DNA of 22,790 nucleotides. It comes from an uncultured Alistipes sp. Its GTDB lineage: Bacteria; Bacteroidota; Bacteroidia; Bacteroidales; Rikenellaceae. Position 1 is the stretch's first letter, and the number at the start of each line of letters is the position of its first letter. This document shows positions 16,901 through 22,790 of this stretch, piece by piece. The position numbers and the translations under genes are program-made. Under the pieces are notes generated by a model. It was not told where the DNA came from and did no database searches. It saw nothing but the letters and a program-made list of their open reading frames with translations. The stretch spans positions 1-22,790 of the forward strand of contig UQUQ01000034.1 of NCBI GenBank assembly GCA_900544265.1, written 5' to 3'.

Positions 16901-19305
16901 CCGCTCGTGCGGGCATCCGACAGGGCTTTCCACCTGGCCGCATCATTCGTCCAGGCCACGCGGTAGATGCCGTCGTGCAGCCGCTTGCGGAGGTTGCCGA
17001 CCGACGTACCCCAGGCGATGCCGAAGGCGTCGATGCGCTGCTCGGCACCCAGATCGAGCGCCAGCCAGAAGGTCTCCTTGCCCGGGGTCGAGGCCTGCGA
17101 TCCGTCGACCTGATAGCCCGTTCCGGAGTTGCCGGCCGAGTTGCCGTCGAAAGCGTTGGTTATGGGGCTCTTGCCCTGGAAGGAGCTCTTCTTGATGCGC
17201 TCGGGCGAGGGATTCAGCGCCAGGTCGGTCATTTCGTAGTGCTTGAGCGCGATCCGCCAGCTGCGCTCCGCATCGCCGCTTTTCACCCGCAGCAGGTCGC
17301 CGTCGGTAATCTGCTCCAGCGCGGCGCGCGGCATGCCGTCGGCGGCCGTAATACGGAACGAAGCCCCGGCCGGAAGCCGGAGCTGTTCCTCCAACTGGGC
17401 GGGGCATACGTTCTCAAGAAGGGAAATCTCCTGCTCACCGATGTCGAGCACCTTCCCGAAGCGGCTGTCCTGAAGAGGCCTCCGCTCCACGGCGACGGGT
17501 TCGTCGCCGGGAGCCTTGGTCTGTTCGATCACCTGCTTCAGATTGTGCAGAAAGCGCAGCGTCTCCTCGTAGGGCGGGGTCTTCAGCTTGCCCGGATAAC
17601 CCTCGTCCTTGCTCACCCACAGCAGCTCGATGGGCAGGTACCCGCGGTAGGGGCTCTTGCGGATGTCGCGCAGCAGGCGGGTGAGGTCCATGAGCTCCTG
17701 CGTCTCGGCGCCCGCGGGCTTCTTCTTGATCTGGAAGTTGTTCGAGTAGGGGAGCACGAGCGCAATGTCACGGTACCAGTCGTAGTGCGTGGCGTCGGTG
17801 CTCATGAAGTCGCGGTAGAAGCCCGTGTCGTTGATGATGCCGACGTTGTCGCAGTCGACCCATCCGAGCATCCGGATGACCTGGTTCGCCGTCGCCAGCA
17901 TGCAGCCGTGGTTCTGCAGTCCGATCCGCACCTGGGGGTAGTTCTCGGCGGCGTACTGCGCCACCTCGCGGATGAGCGGCGCCATGCGGTCGCGGGCGAT
18001 CTTCTCCCACCCCTCGCGCCGGATGTCGGCCGGGGGAGGCCCGGCAAAGATGCGGATCACCGGAGCGCCCATCTCGGCCGCCACCTTGATCCAGAACTTG
18101 ATGCGCTCGACGTCGGTGCGGCGGCGCAGCTCGTTCGGGTCGGCAAAGTTATTCTGGAGGCCCGTGCCGCTGATCTCAAGCCCCAGCTCGTCGCAGAGTC
18201 TGCGGATCTGCCGCGCATAGTCGAGAATCTCCTCCTCAGGGCGCGTCGGCATGGCCGTATTGCTGTATCCGGGGATGTAGTAGCAGGTCACGTCCACGGC
18301 ATCGAAGCCCGCCTTGGCGGCCCAGCGGATTGCATCGAGCGTGCTCAGCTGCGGCGCCGACGAGGAGTTGTTCAGCCAGGCGTTGATATTCATGTTGAAG
18401 GTGTAGAGATTCAGGCTCACCTTGAAGTCGCCGGTGTAGTAGCCGCCCGAGTAATCCTTGTCCGTGCGGTCGAAGTGGGGCAGCAGCTTTTCGCGCAGCG
18501 AGTCGTAGTCGCTGTCGACGTACTCGGGCGCCAGCTCGATCTCGGGGAGCTTGTCGCCGTTGTCCGCCACGAAGTTGTAGGCGCTCCAGTCGATGGCCGA
18601 GCAGTTCTTCACGTCGACGAACTCCTCGTAGGTCTTGCGGTCGGGGACGTGGATCACCATCCGGGTCACGCGCTCGAACCAGAGCCCCTCCTTGCCGACG
18701 GGCCGCTGCGGAGCGGGCGGCACCGTGAGGTAGAGCGCTTCGAGGTTCGTGCAGTAATAGAAGGTCCGGGGCTCCATTTGCCCGAGCCGCGGCAGGCGCA
18801 CCGTGCGCAGACGGCTCGTTCCGCACCCCTTGGCCTGAGCGAAGGCCTGCACGCCGACCTTCCGCACGTTGGGGAAGTCGGCCTCTTCGAGCGCTTCGCA
18901 CAGGCTGAAGGCCTTGGCGTCGATCCCGACGGCATGGTCGGCCCGCACGCGGGCCAGCGAGGCATGACCCTGGAAGGCCCCCTTGGGGATCACCCCGCCG
19001 GTGAAATCCGCCGAGCCCGTCACGACGAGTTCGGTAAGCCCGGGCAGCGACTCCCGGATAAAACGGCAATCCTCGGCCGTCAGTTCGCCGCTTTCGACAA
19101 CGAGCCGCCGCACGTCGCCCGGAGCCGTTCCGGATGCACGCGCGATCCGCTCGCGAAGCGCCGCGCCATGCGGCGCAGCCTCCCGCAGCACGACGGTCCC
19201 CGGACCGTCGGAAGCCGCAGCCGCACCGCCGGCAACGCCCGGCACGGCGACGAGCAGCGCCAGCGCGGTCAGGACAGTGAAAATCTTTCTCTTCATTCGA
19301 TGCAT
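13930..19305 (-). CDS. Giant secreted multidomain protein: LRR, TIM barrel, two F5/8 C domains, beta-helix
   Basis: A 1791-aa exported protein (signal about 1-31; ATG at 19305 or 19296, MKRK). Domains read from motifs: BspA-like LRR at about 65-240 (IPKGAFQGHASL, DAKAFSLCEALEEADFP, FYYCTNLEALYL); AP-endonuclease-2/xylose-isomerase-like TIM barrel at about 298-595 (AAKAGFDAVDV, VIRIFAG, IGLQNHG, INDTGFY, LPIELLW); F5/8 type C-like domain at about 692-868 (NAFDGNS, FWLALDLGAEQRIDAFGI); right-handed beta-helix of pectate-lyase-3 type at about 1045-1490 (GAVLLKAGTYRISRPI, HGFIVMGNVMGPNVF, QNRWNNGTAHGWSG); second F5/8 C domain at about 1645-1790 (NLTDGDPHTQWSQGG, FDFEISDDGYHWTKV). The parts suggest a surface or periplasmic carbohydrate-acting protein, but neither substrate nor activity can be read. 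It is divergent from a secreted VOC protein and carries a LacI-like operator at its promoter. The barrel lacks some usual metal ligands. Confidence 0.9.
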   Translation of the reverse strand: MHRMKRKIFTVLTALALLVAVPGVAGGAAAASDGPGTVVLREAAPHGAALRERIARASGTAPGDVRRLVVESGELTAEDCRFIRESLPGLTELVVTGSADFTGGVIPKGAFQGHASLARVRADHAVGIDAKAFSLCEALEEADFPNVRKVGVQAFAQAKGCGTSRLRTVRLPRLGQMEPRTFYYCTNLEALYLTVPPAPQRPVGKEGLWFERVTRMVIHVPDRKTYEEFVDVKNCSAIDWSAYNFVADNGDKLPEIELAPEYVDSDYDSLREKLLPHFDRTDKDYSGGYYTGDFKVSLNLYTFNMNINAWLNNSSSAPQLSTLDAIRWAAKAGFDAVDVTCYYIPGYSNTAMPTRPEEEILDYARQIRRLCDELGLEISGTGLQNNFADPNELRRRTDVERIKFWIKVAAEMGAPVIRIFAGPPPADIRREGWEKIARDRMAPLIREVAQYAAENYPQVRIGLQNHGCMLATANQVIRMLGWVDCDNVGIINDTGFYRDFMSTDATHYDWYRDIALVLPYSNNFQIKKKPAGAETQELMDLTRLLRDIRKSPYRGYLPIELLWVSKDEGYPGKLKTPPYEETLRFLHNLKQVIEQTKAPGDEPVAVERRPLQDSRFGKVLDIGEQEISLLENVCPAQLEEQLRLPAGASFRITAADGMPRAALEQITDGDLLRVKSGDAERSWRIALKHYEMTDLALNPSPERIKKSSFQGKSPITNAFDGNSAGNSGTGYQVDGSQASTPGKETFWLALDLGAEQRIDAFGIAWGTSVGNLRKRLHDGIYRVAWTNDAARWKALSDARTSGRAGLEGYAAPKGWQVAYEQDAHDLPDANGNKFFIEMLDKPITARYVMITGEMADGSIEIYNFFVFRRQLVDGATQRPDYPTCDLARIRPEYDGMVLAPGRPALVRCGGQVPAFYVAAREDIRLAGRLVAPDGTVLYEAEPLSVRKGETVRLQPDVKASQAGTYRMEFRFEGQTPVYDACCFTAMDEAVERYTYASPYPPIVLRDGRLVYLPDYRGNTVPDYSNAGYGGGGVPLPNVPVRIVLEPSDDVSSDDTERIQRAVEMLGRIPADAEGLRGAVLLKAGTYRISRPIRIEYDGVVIRGEGDGHESIREFVKPLGPDNWFDYAQSESPEAGVTKVVATWVSDSYNKNDALFEIGGGNIEVGAEVAITDQYVPAGARTLHLADVSGFTPGDNILIRRAVNAAWAQDLRMDVITEAPGLLSANQWARNGKVERAYTDVCQERTVAAVDLAAGTVTLVEPVVDPLDRKYGISTAAHFSSARRVAHAGVENLQLISRFSKKGTAQNSAFGVDYKFYDDECHAQVGVRLGNAENVWVRRLTSYHIDVAVSVSGGVRWATVQDVNCLEPVSGTGGERRYSFTNSGGTLVLNQRNYARFTRHGFIVMGNVMGPNVFLADRTDYQFDANEPHLRWSTGGLYDNVKGRIYVQNRWNNGTAHGWSGANYTLYNNEGKFIISQSPLAANYLFGQSDAADRLPFVMAEVDPGNVPNYKACEYSVGRKMTPQSLYLQQLRDRLGPEAVAAVCDDAVPPCRDESAGFYDRFAYLARITVDGKPLADFHREVLEYTVPVALDYDALPRIVAEGEPGVEVSRRDDGTCVTFTCTAAGRVASVYTVRYGFISKEPVSGDGSREQLRNLTDGDPHTQWSQGGSPHVQFYLGDEPVTIRQVSLGYCRNTQSRRQYYFDFEISDDGYHWTKVTSDDWTPDNLGRGHVMGMQLTPGVGNSPTDYETFVFPAGTRARLLRVSMYGARFGRGSGTTNANAYWAIDVETDR

Positions 19306-19353
19306 GATGTTAGTAATACATATAGGAGTTGGCAGGTTCTTCTTCTTTCAAAC

Positions 19354-19367
19354 TGTGTTTTTACACA
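19354..19367. promoter_or_regulatory. Inverted repeat TGTGT-N4-ACACA in the divergent region
   Basis: TGTGT (19354-19358) and ACACA (19363-19367) are separated by TTTT. The repeat lies in the leader of the giant gene. It is short and could be chance or a small hairpin. The motif CACACCAYAAAA also recurs at about 19364-19375 and 19394-19405. Confidence 0.25.
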
Positions 19368-19381
19368 CCATAAAAACGGCC

Positions 19382-19408
19382 TCAAACCGATTTCACACCA
19401 CAAAAATA
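19382..19408 (-). promoter_or_regulatory. Promoter of the giant gene with overlapping LacI/cre-like operator
   Basis: The minus strand at 19401-19408 reads TATTTTTG, a full match to TAnnTTTG. Just downstream, at the predicted start of transcription, 19382-19395 reads TGAAATCGGTTTGA on the minus strand. That agrees with the LacI-family cre pattern TGWAANCGNTNWCA at every fixed position but one, with the central CG flanked by AAA and TTT. Binding there would block initiation. A LacI-family regulator is encoded at 20608-21690. Confidence 0.5.
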
Positions 19409-19462
19409 GCATATTTTTTCAAATCAACGCCATTTTTCCGTGCTTTTTTGAATAAAATATCT

Positions 19463-19470
19463 TATATTCG
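19463..19470 (+). promoter_or_regulatory. Possible -7 box for the VOC gene
   Basis: TATATTCG differs from TAnnTTTG by one base and lies 44 bases before the ATG at 19515, in an AT-rich stretch. No -33 element is at the correct distance. The match is weak. Confidence 0.3.
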
Positions 19471-19514
19471 TGCTTGAAATTGTGCACGTATAACATCACC
19501 TAAAACAACCATTC

Positions 19515-20474
19515 ATGAGATTACTTATGTGTCTTGCTCTATCACTCGCCGCCGCGATGCCGGCAGCGGCACAGGAGGCGGCTCCGACCCGTCCCCGAAT
19601 CACCGGTGTGGCCCACGCGGCATTCTTCACGAAGGACCTCGACAACACCCGCCGCTTCTTCAAGGAGCTGATGGGCTACGACGAGCCGATCGTCATGCCG
19701 GGCAAGGAGGAGGGGACGACCGCCTTTACGGTCATCAAGATCAATGACCGTCAGTTCGTCGAGCTCTTCCCCGAACGCGAAGCCGCCACCAACCGCATGT
19801 ACCACTTCGCCATCGAGACCGACGACGCCGAGGCGATGCGCCGCTACCTCGAATCGAAGGGGTGCGAGGTGCCCGCCACGACCCCCAGGGGCCGCACCGG
19901 CAACTCGAACTACTTTGTCCGCGATCCCAACGGCACGATCTGTGAGATCGTCCAGTACGAACCCGACGGCATGACCTGCAAGGATGCCGGAGAGCACCTG
20001 CCCGCGACGCGGATCTCGGCCCGCATGAGCCACGTGGGCTTCATGACACCGGACCTCGACGCGGCCGTCCGATTCTACGTGGACATCCTCGGATTCCGCG
20101 AGACGTGGCGCGGCGGGCCCGATCCGAAGAAGGTCAAGTGGGTGCACCTGCAGGTCCCCGAAGGCACCGAGACGATCGAGCTGATGCTCTACGAGGAGAA
20201 GCCCACGTGGGAGCGCATGGGCAGCATGAACCACATCTGCCTGGAGGTCAACGACGTGGCGGCCGCACGGGCCGTGCTTGACGGCCGGCAGCTGCCCGAG
20301 GGGTGCCCCGAGCCGTCGCCCATTTCGACGGGCATCAACCGCAAGCGGCAGGTCAACTACTACAACATCGACGGCACGCGCGTGGAGATCATGGAGGATC
20401 ACACGATCGACGGAAAGCCGGCCCCCTCGTCGACCGGTGTCCCGATGAAATACACGCCCCGGGAGGACGAATAG
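19515..20474 (+). CDS. Exported protein with two VOC (glyoxalase-fold) domains
   Basis: A 319-aa protein starting with a signal peptide (residues 1-20, MPAAAQ end). Two vicinal-oxygen-chelate domains follow at about 29-150 and 168-295. Each has candidate metal ligands at the family positions: His34, Glu83, His97 and Glu144 in the first; His173, Glu222, His240 and Glu291 in the second. Conserved surrounding motifs are RDPNGTICEIVQY and NIDGTRVEIME. Such tandem proteins include dioxygenases and glyoxalase-like lyases, usually cytoplasmic, so export is unusual. The start is fixed by the signal peptide. It is divergent from the giant protein gene and may share its regulation. The substrate is unknown. 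Confidence 0.9.
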   Translation: MRLLMCLALSLAAAMPAAAQEAAPTRPRITGVAHAAFFTKDLDNTRRFFKELMGYDEPIVMPGKEEGTTAFTVIKINDRQFVELFPEREAATNRMYHFAIETDDAEAMRRYLESKGCEVPATTPRGRTGNSNYFVRDPNGTICEIVQYEPDGMTCKDAGEHLPATRISARMSHVGFMTPDLDAAVRFYVDILGFRETWRGGPDPKKVKWVHLQVPEGTETIELMLYEEKPTWERMGSMNHICLEVNDVAAARAVLDGRQLPEGCPEPSPISTGINRKRQVNYYNIDGTRVEIMEDHTIDGKPAPSSTGVPMKYTPREDE

Positions 20475-20532
20475 CCCCCGGCAGAAGCCATCCGGGGCAG
20501 CGAAGGCGCTTCTCCGCCCCGGGTCAAGCCGA

Positions 20533-20562
20533 AAAAAGGCCGCGTTGCAACGCGGCCTTTTT
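20533..20562. terminator. Bidirectional intrinsic terminator
   Basis: AAAAAGGCCGCGTT (20533-20546) pairs perfectly with AACGCGGCCTTTTT (20549-20562). The central TTGCAA forms the loop. It lies between the convergent VOC and LacI-family genes and has A/T runs on both sides. Confidence 0.88.
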
Positions 20563-20607
20563 CATTGCGGGCGCTCCCGACCGGCAGCCCGGTGCCGGCA
20601 GGCGCCA

Positions 20608-21690
20608 TCACTTCATGTCGATGTAGGCGATCTCGCTGAATTCGTTGTACAGGTCGAGGTTCTCGCGCGTGATGATGTCCAGCGGCATGATGTTCTCGAC
20701 CCGGACCTTCTTGCCGTAGATCAGGTACTGGATCAGCGTCTTCACGGCCATGTACCCCTGCTGTTCGGGACGCTGTCCGAGCACAAAGTCGATGACGCCG
20801 TTGCGGATTTCGCGGATGTTGTTCTCCGTCAGGTCGATGCTGATGAGCTTCACGCCGTTGATGCGGTGCTTGCGCAGGTACGACGCGATCACGCTGCCGC
20901 GCGAACTCAACACGACCGCTCCGCGCACCTGGGGGTGCTGCTCGAAGAAGTCGCCGATCAGCTCGTCGTTGCGCTCGGGTTCGAGCACCGAGAAGGAGAG
21001 GCGGTGCAGCGCCCGCACTTTGTCGTGCTCCGAGAGGTAGGTCATGAAACCCTGCTTGCGCAGGATCGTCGTGTTGGCGCTGGCATCGCCCACGCGGATG
21101 GCCTGAAAGAGGACGAACTCCGCGTCGTCGGGCGTTATCATGTCGAGCAGCTTGCCGATCAGGTAGCCGCACTTGAACGGGTCGGCGATGAAGTAGGCCA
21201 GCGGGAAGGTGCAGTCGATGGCCGAATCGACGTAGACATAGGGGATGTTGCGCTCCTCGAAGATCGTCGTGAGGTAGATCGTCTCGTCGCGGAACGTGGG
21301 GCTCACGATGACGCCGTCGGGTTCGAGCGTGGTGATCTGTTCAAACGTACTGCGGCAGGCATACAGATCGAACTGGTTGTAGTACATGAACTTGCACTCG
21401 ATATTGATATTCTCGAACACGCGGATCGCCCGCATGATTCCCTTGTAGGTGCTCTCCCAGTATTCGCCCTTCTTGAACTCGGGAAAGGTGACGACGATGC
21501 GGTAATGCCGGCGCAGCGAGATGCCCGAAAGGTGCATGTTGGGCTGATAGCCCACCTGCTCGAGCACGGCGTCGATCGCCTTGCGGGCCGAGGGGGAGAC
21601 ATTGCCGCGGTTGTGCAATACACGGTCCACCGTACCGGGCGACACGCCCGCCAGCCGTGCAATGTCCTTGATCCTTATCTTCTGAGACAT
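20608..21690 (-). CDS. LacI-family transcriptional regulator
   Basis: A 360-aa DNA-binding protein. The N-terminal LacI helix-turn-helix (residues 6-26: IKDIARLAGVSPGTVDRVLH) is followed by the hinge region (NRGNVSPSARKAIDAVLEQVGYQPN). A periplasmic-binding-protein-like sensor domain runs from about 63 to 345 (GVIVSPTF, IPYVYVDSAID, IGKLLDM, KLISIDLTENNIREI, FVLGQRPEQQGYMAVKTLI). This sensor subclass usually binds a sugar or related small molecule. I chose the ATG at 21690 because the HTH starts directly after it; the frame runs further upstream through a non-coding A-rich segment. It has the best promoter in the window. A candidate target is the operator at 19382-19395; the gene may also bind its own promoter. 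Confidence 0.93.
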   Translation of the reverse strand: MSQKIRIKDIARLAGVSPGTVDRVLHNRGNVSPSARKAIDAVLEQVGYQPNMHLSGISLRRHYRIVVTFPEFKKGEYWESTYKGIMRAIRVFENINIECKFMYYNQFDLYACRSTFEQITTLEPDGVIVSPTFRDETIYLTTIFEERNIPYVYVDSAIDCTFPLAYFIADPFKCGYLIGKLLDMITPDDAEFVLFQAIRVGDASANTTILRKQGFMTYLSEHDKVRALHRLSFSVLEPERNDELIGDFFEQHPQVRGAVVLSSRGSVIASYLRKHRINGVKLISIDLTENNIREIRNGVIDFVLGQRPEQQGYMAVKTLIQYLIYGKKVRVENIMPLDIITRENLDLYNEFSEIAYIDMK

Positions 21691-21711
21691 AGATGACGTA
21701 TTAAATGATAA

Positions 21712-21743
21712 CAAAGATAGTTTTTTTGTCGTTTCGATGCAAA
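21712..21743 (-). promoter_or_regulatory. Complete -33/-7 promoter of the LacI-family gene
   Basis: On the minus strand TTTG (21740-21743) and TATCTTTG (21712-21719) are separated by exactly 20 bases, matching the Bacteroidota housekeeping promoter (TTTG, N19-21, TAnnTTTG). The -7 box is 22 bases before the ATG. An inverted repeat CGTTT-N6-AAACG (21730-21745) overlaps the -33 box and could be an operator for autoregulation. Confidence 0.75.
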
Positions 21744-21754
21744 CGCGGCGGCAC

Positions 21755-21790
21755 AAAAAACACAAAAATCCGCACAAAAAAGACACAAAA
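21755..21790. promoter_or_regulatory. Phased A-tracts upstream of the LacI-gene promoter
   Basis: A-tracts of four to six bases start at about 21755, 21764, 21776 and 21787, each preceded by CAC. Average spacing is close to one helical turn, so this DNA should be bent. It lies directly upstream of the -33 box and may act like an UP element. Confidence 0.4.
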
Positions 21791-21865
21791 GCACGGCGGC
21801 CGCGCGGATTCACGCCGCCGGCACGGGCCGAGCAGCGGATGCCGTCCGCTTCGTGCGACAAAAAA

Positions 21866-21896
21866 GCGGGACGCACACCCGAATCGTGCGTCCCGC
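21866..21896 (-). terminator. Intrinsic terminator of the right-edge gene
   Basis: GCGGGACGCAC (21866-21876) and GTGCGTCCCGC (21886-21896) are perfect complements around a nine-base loop. On the minus strand the hairpin is followed by TTTTTT. It lies 22 bases past the stop of the gene ending at 21919. Confidence 0.88.
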
Positions 21897-21918
21897 ATCG
21901 CGAAAATCCCCGGCCGCG

Positions 21919-22790
21919 CTATTCGGCGTTGCCGTAGATGGCCAGGCGGCTGCCCTTCTTGATGCCCCACTTGGTCGAGGCATTCGTGGCGATGGGCACC
22001 AGACGGATCGTCACCGTCGTCCCTTCGGCCAGCGACTTGAGGGCCGGCACCTTGCCGAGGTTCACCGTGAAGGGCTCGCTCGACGAGGTCAGCAGGATCG
22101 CCTCGATCTCGGTGTAGGCGCCGCCGTTGAGCGCATACTGCACGCTCAGCGTGACGTCCCCGCCGTTGATGCGCTGCTCGATATCCATGCCGCTCAAGGC
22201 AAGCGACTTGCCCGAACCGACGGTCAGCGTCGTCAGGTAGTACTGCACGGGCGACGAAAGCTTGTTGGCCGCCGTATTGACATCCCAGCCCACGGCGGCG
22301 AAGTCGGCCCACTTCGTTCCGGAGATGTTCTCGGCCGAAGCCGTCAGCACGAAGTCCGTCACCGTGATCGAGGAATTGGTGCTCGTTCCGGCAATCTGCG
22401 TGTCGCCCTTCGAGGTGGCGGTATCCCAGACGGCCTCGAAGTTGCCCACCTCGGGCACCTCGGGCACGATCACTTCGGCCGTGCAGCTGTTCGCCGTACC
22501 GAGGGCGTCGAGCCCGTATACCGTGAAGGTCACCGTACCGGCGGCTCCGGGCGTGCCGCTCACGGCCAGGCGGATGTCACCCGTGCCGGTGCCGATCTGC
22601 ACATCGCTGACCGACGCAACCGACAGATCGCCGACAACGGCCGGATCGCCCGTTACCTCGGCCCGGATGGTGCCCTGGATCACGGAGTTGTCCCCGTTGC
22701 GGTAGGGGATGACCAGATCGCCCGTCGCGGCCTCACCCACGGAGAGCGTCCCCTGATATTCGGGAGCGAGGAACTTCAGTTCGAGCATCG
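21919..22790 (-). CDS. C-terminal part of an Ig-like/beta-sandwich surface protein (partial)
   Basis: About 290 C-terminal residues of a leftward gene that continues beyond the right edge; no stop is met and no signal peptide is visible, so the Met at 22788 is probably internal. Residues 1-110 (from that Met) are Gly/Val/Thr-rich with an Ig-like repeat character (GTLSVGEAATGDLVIPY, GTPGAAGTVTFTVYGLDALG). Residues about 110-289 look like a jelly-roll beta-sandwich of the kind found at the end of Bacteroidota secreted proteins (LTTLTVGSGKSLALSGMDIEQ, ending WGIKKGSRLAIYGNAE). There are few charged or Cys residues, typical of cell-surface proteins. I do not recognise the family, and its function is unknown. 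Confidence 0.75.
   Translation of the reverse strand, partial: MLELKFLAPEYQGTLSVGEAATGDLVIPYRNGDNSVIQGTIRAEVTGDPAVVGDLSVASVSDVQIGTGTGDIRLAVSGTPGAAGTVTFTVYGLDALGTANSCTAEVIVPEVPEVGNFEAVWDTATSKGDTQIAGTSTNSSITVTDFVLTASAENISGTKWADFAAVGWDVNTAANKLSSPVQYYLTTLTVGSGKSLALSGMDIEQRINGGDVTLSVQYALNGGAYTEIEAILLTSSSEPFTVNLGKVPALKSLAEGTTVTIRLVPIATNASTKWGIKKGSRLAIYGNAE

Noticed and set aside
15022..19455. Very long open frame (about 1477 codons) on the plus strand opposite the giant gene
   Set aside because: It mirrors the minus-strand gene codon by codon, is rich in Arg, His and Val, has no domain motifs and no signal peptide. Such frames are expected opposite GC-rich coding sequence; all recognisable domains are on the minus strand.
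21691..21876. N-terminal extension of the LacI-family protein
   Set aside because: The frame is open, but it is Cys/Arg-rich low-complexity sequence over A-tracts and the promoter, and the helix-turn-helix starts right after the Met at 21690.

Overview
The window looks like a chromosomal piece of a GC-rich member of the Bacteroidota, most likely Alistipes or another Rikenellaceae. That placement is inferred from gene content and signals, not from a marker gene. Supporting traits are two TonB-dependent receptors ending in aromatic residues, a GLPGLI-family protein, a BspA-like leucine-rich repeat, F5/8-type C domains, and repeated -7 promoter boxes of the form TAnnTTTG just upstream of start codons. 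No rRNA, tRNA, CRISPR array, insertion sequence or phage gene was seen.

Left part (1-7060). The edge holds only the first four codons of a leftward gene and its promoter. A leftward run follows: flavodoxin/cyclophilin-like lipoprotein (5459 to 4389), aldo/keto reductase (4273 to 3422), TonB-dependent receptor (3339 to 1435) and DUF362 lipoprotein (1411 to 407). An MFS transporter (5689-6864) is divergent from this run. Together with the secreted carboxymuconolactone decarboxylase/cupin protein (7881 to 7060), these form a redox/detoxification group often seen together in gut Bacteroidota, next to an outer-membrane uptake pair.

Middle part (7998-13907). A histidine kinase and an OmpR-type response regulator overlap by 14 bp and run leftward. 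Divergent from them is a two-gene unit encoding a GLPGLI-family periplasmic protein and an 856-aa outer-membrane beta-barrel protein. The shared intergenic region carries four TTAA-centred repeats at 10-11 bp spacing, placed between two opposed -7 boxes. This is the layout expected if the regulator controls both its own operon and the envelope genes.

Right part (13930-22790). A leftward 1791-aa secreted protein combines a BspA-like leucine-rich repeat, a sugar-isomerase-like TIM barrel, two F5/8-type C domains and a right-handed beta-helix of pectate-lyase type. It is divergent from a secreted two-domain VOC (glyoxalase-fold) protein. A convergent LacI-family regulator follows. A LacI/cre-like operator sits at the predicted transcription start of the giant gene, suggesting a small sugar-responsive locus. 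The right edge holds the C-terminal part of an unrecognised Ig-like beta-sandwich surface protein.

The strongest candidates for something undescribed are the giant multidomain protein with its secreted VOC partner, the phased TTAA operator of the two-component/GLPGLI module, and the flavodoxin/cyclophilin-like fusion whose linker looks like a former intergenic leader.
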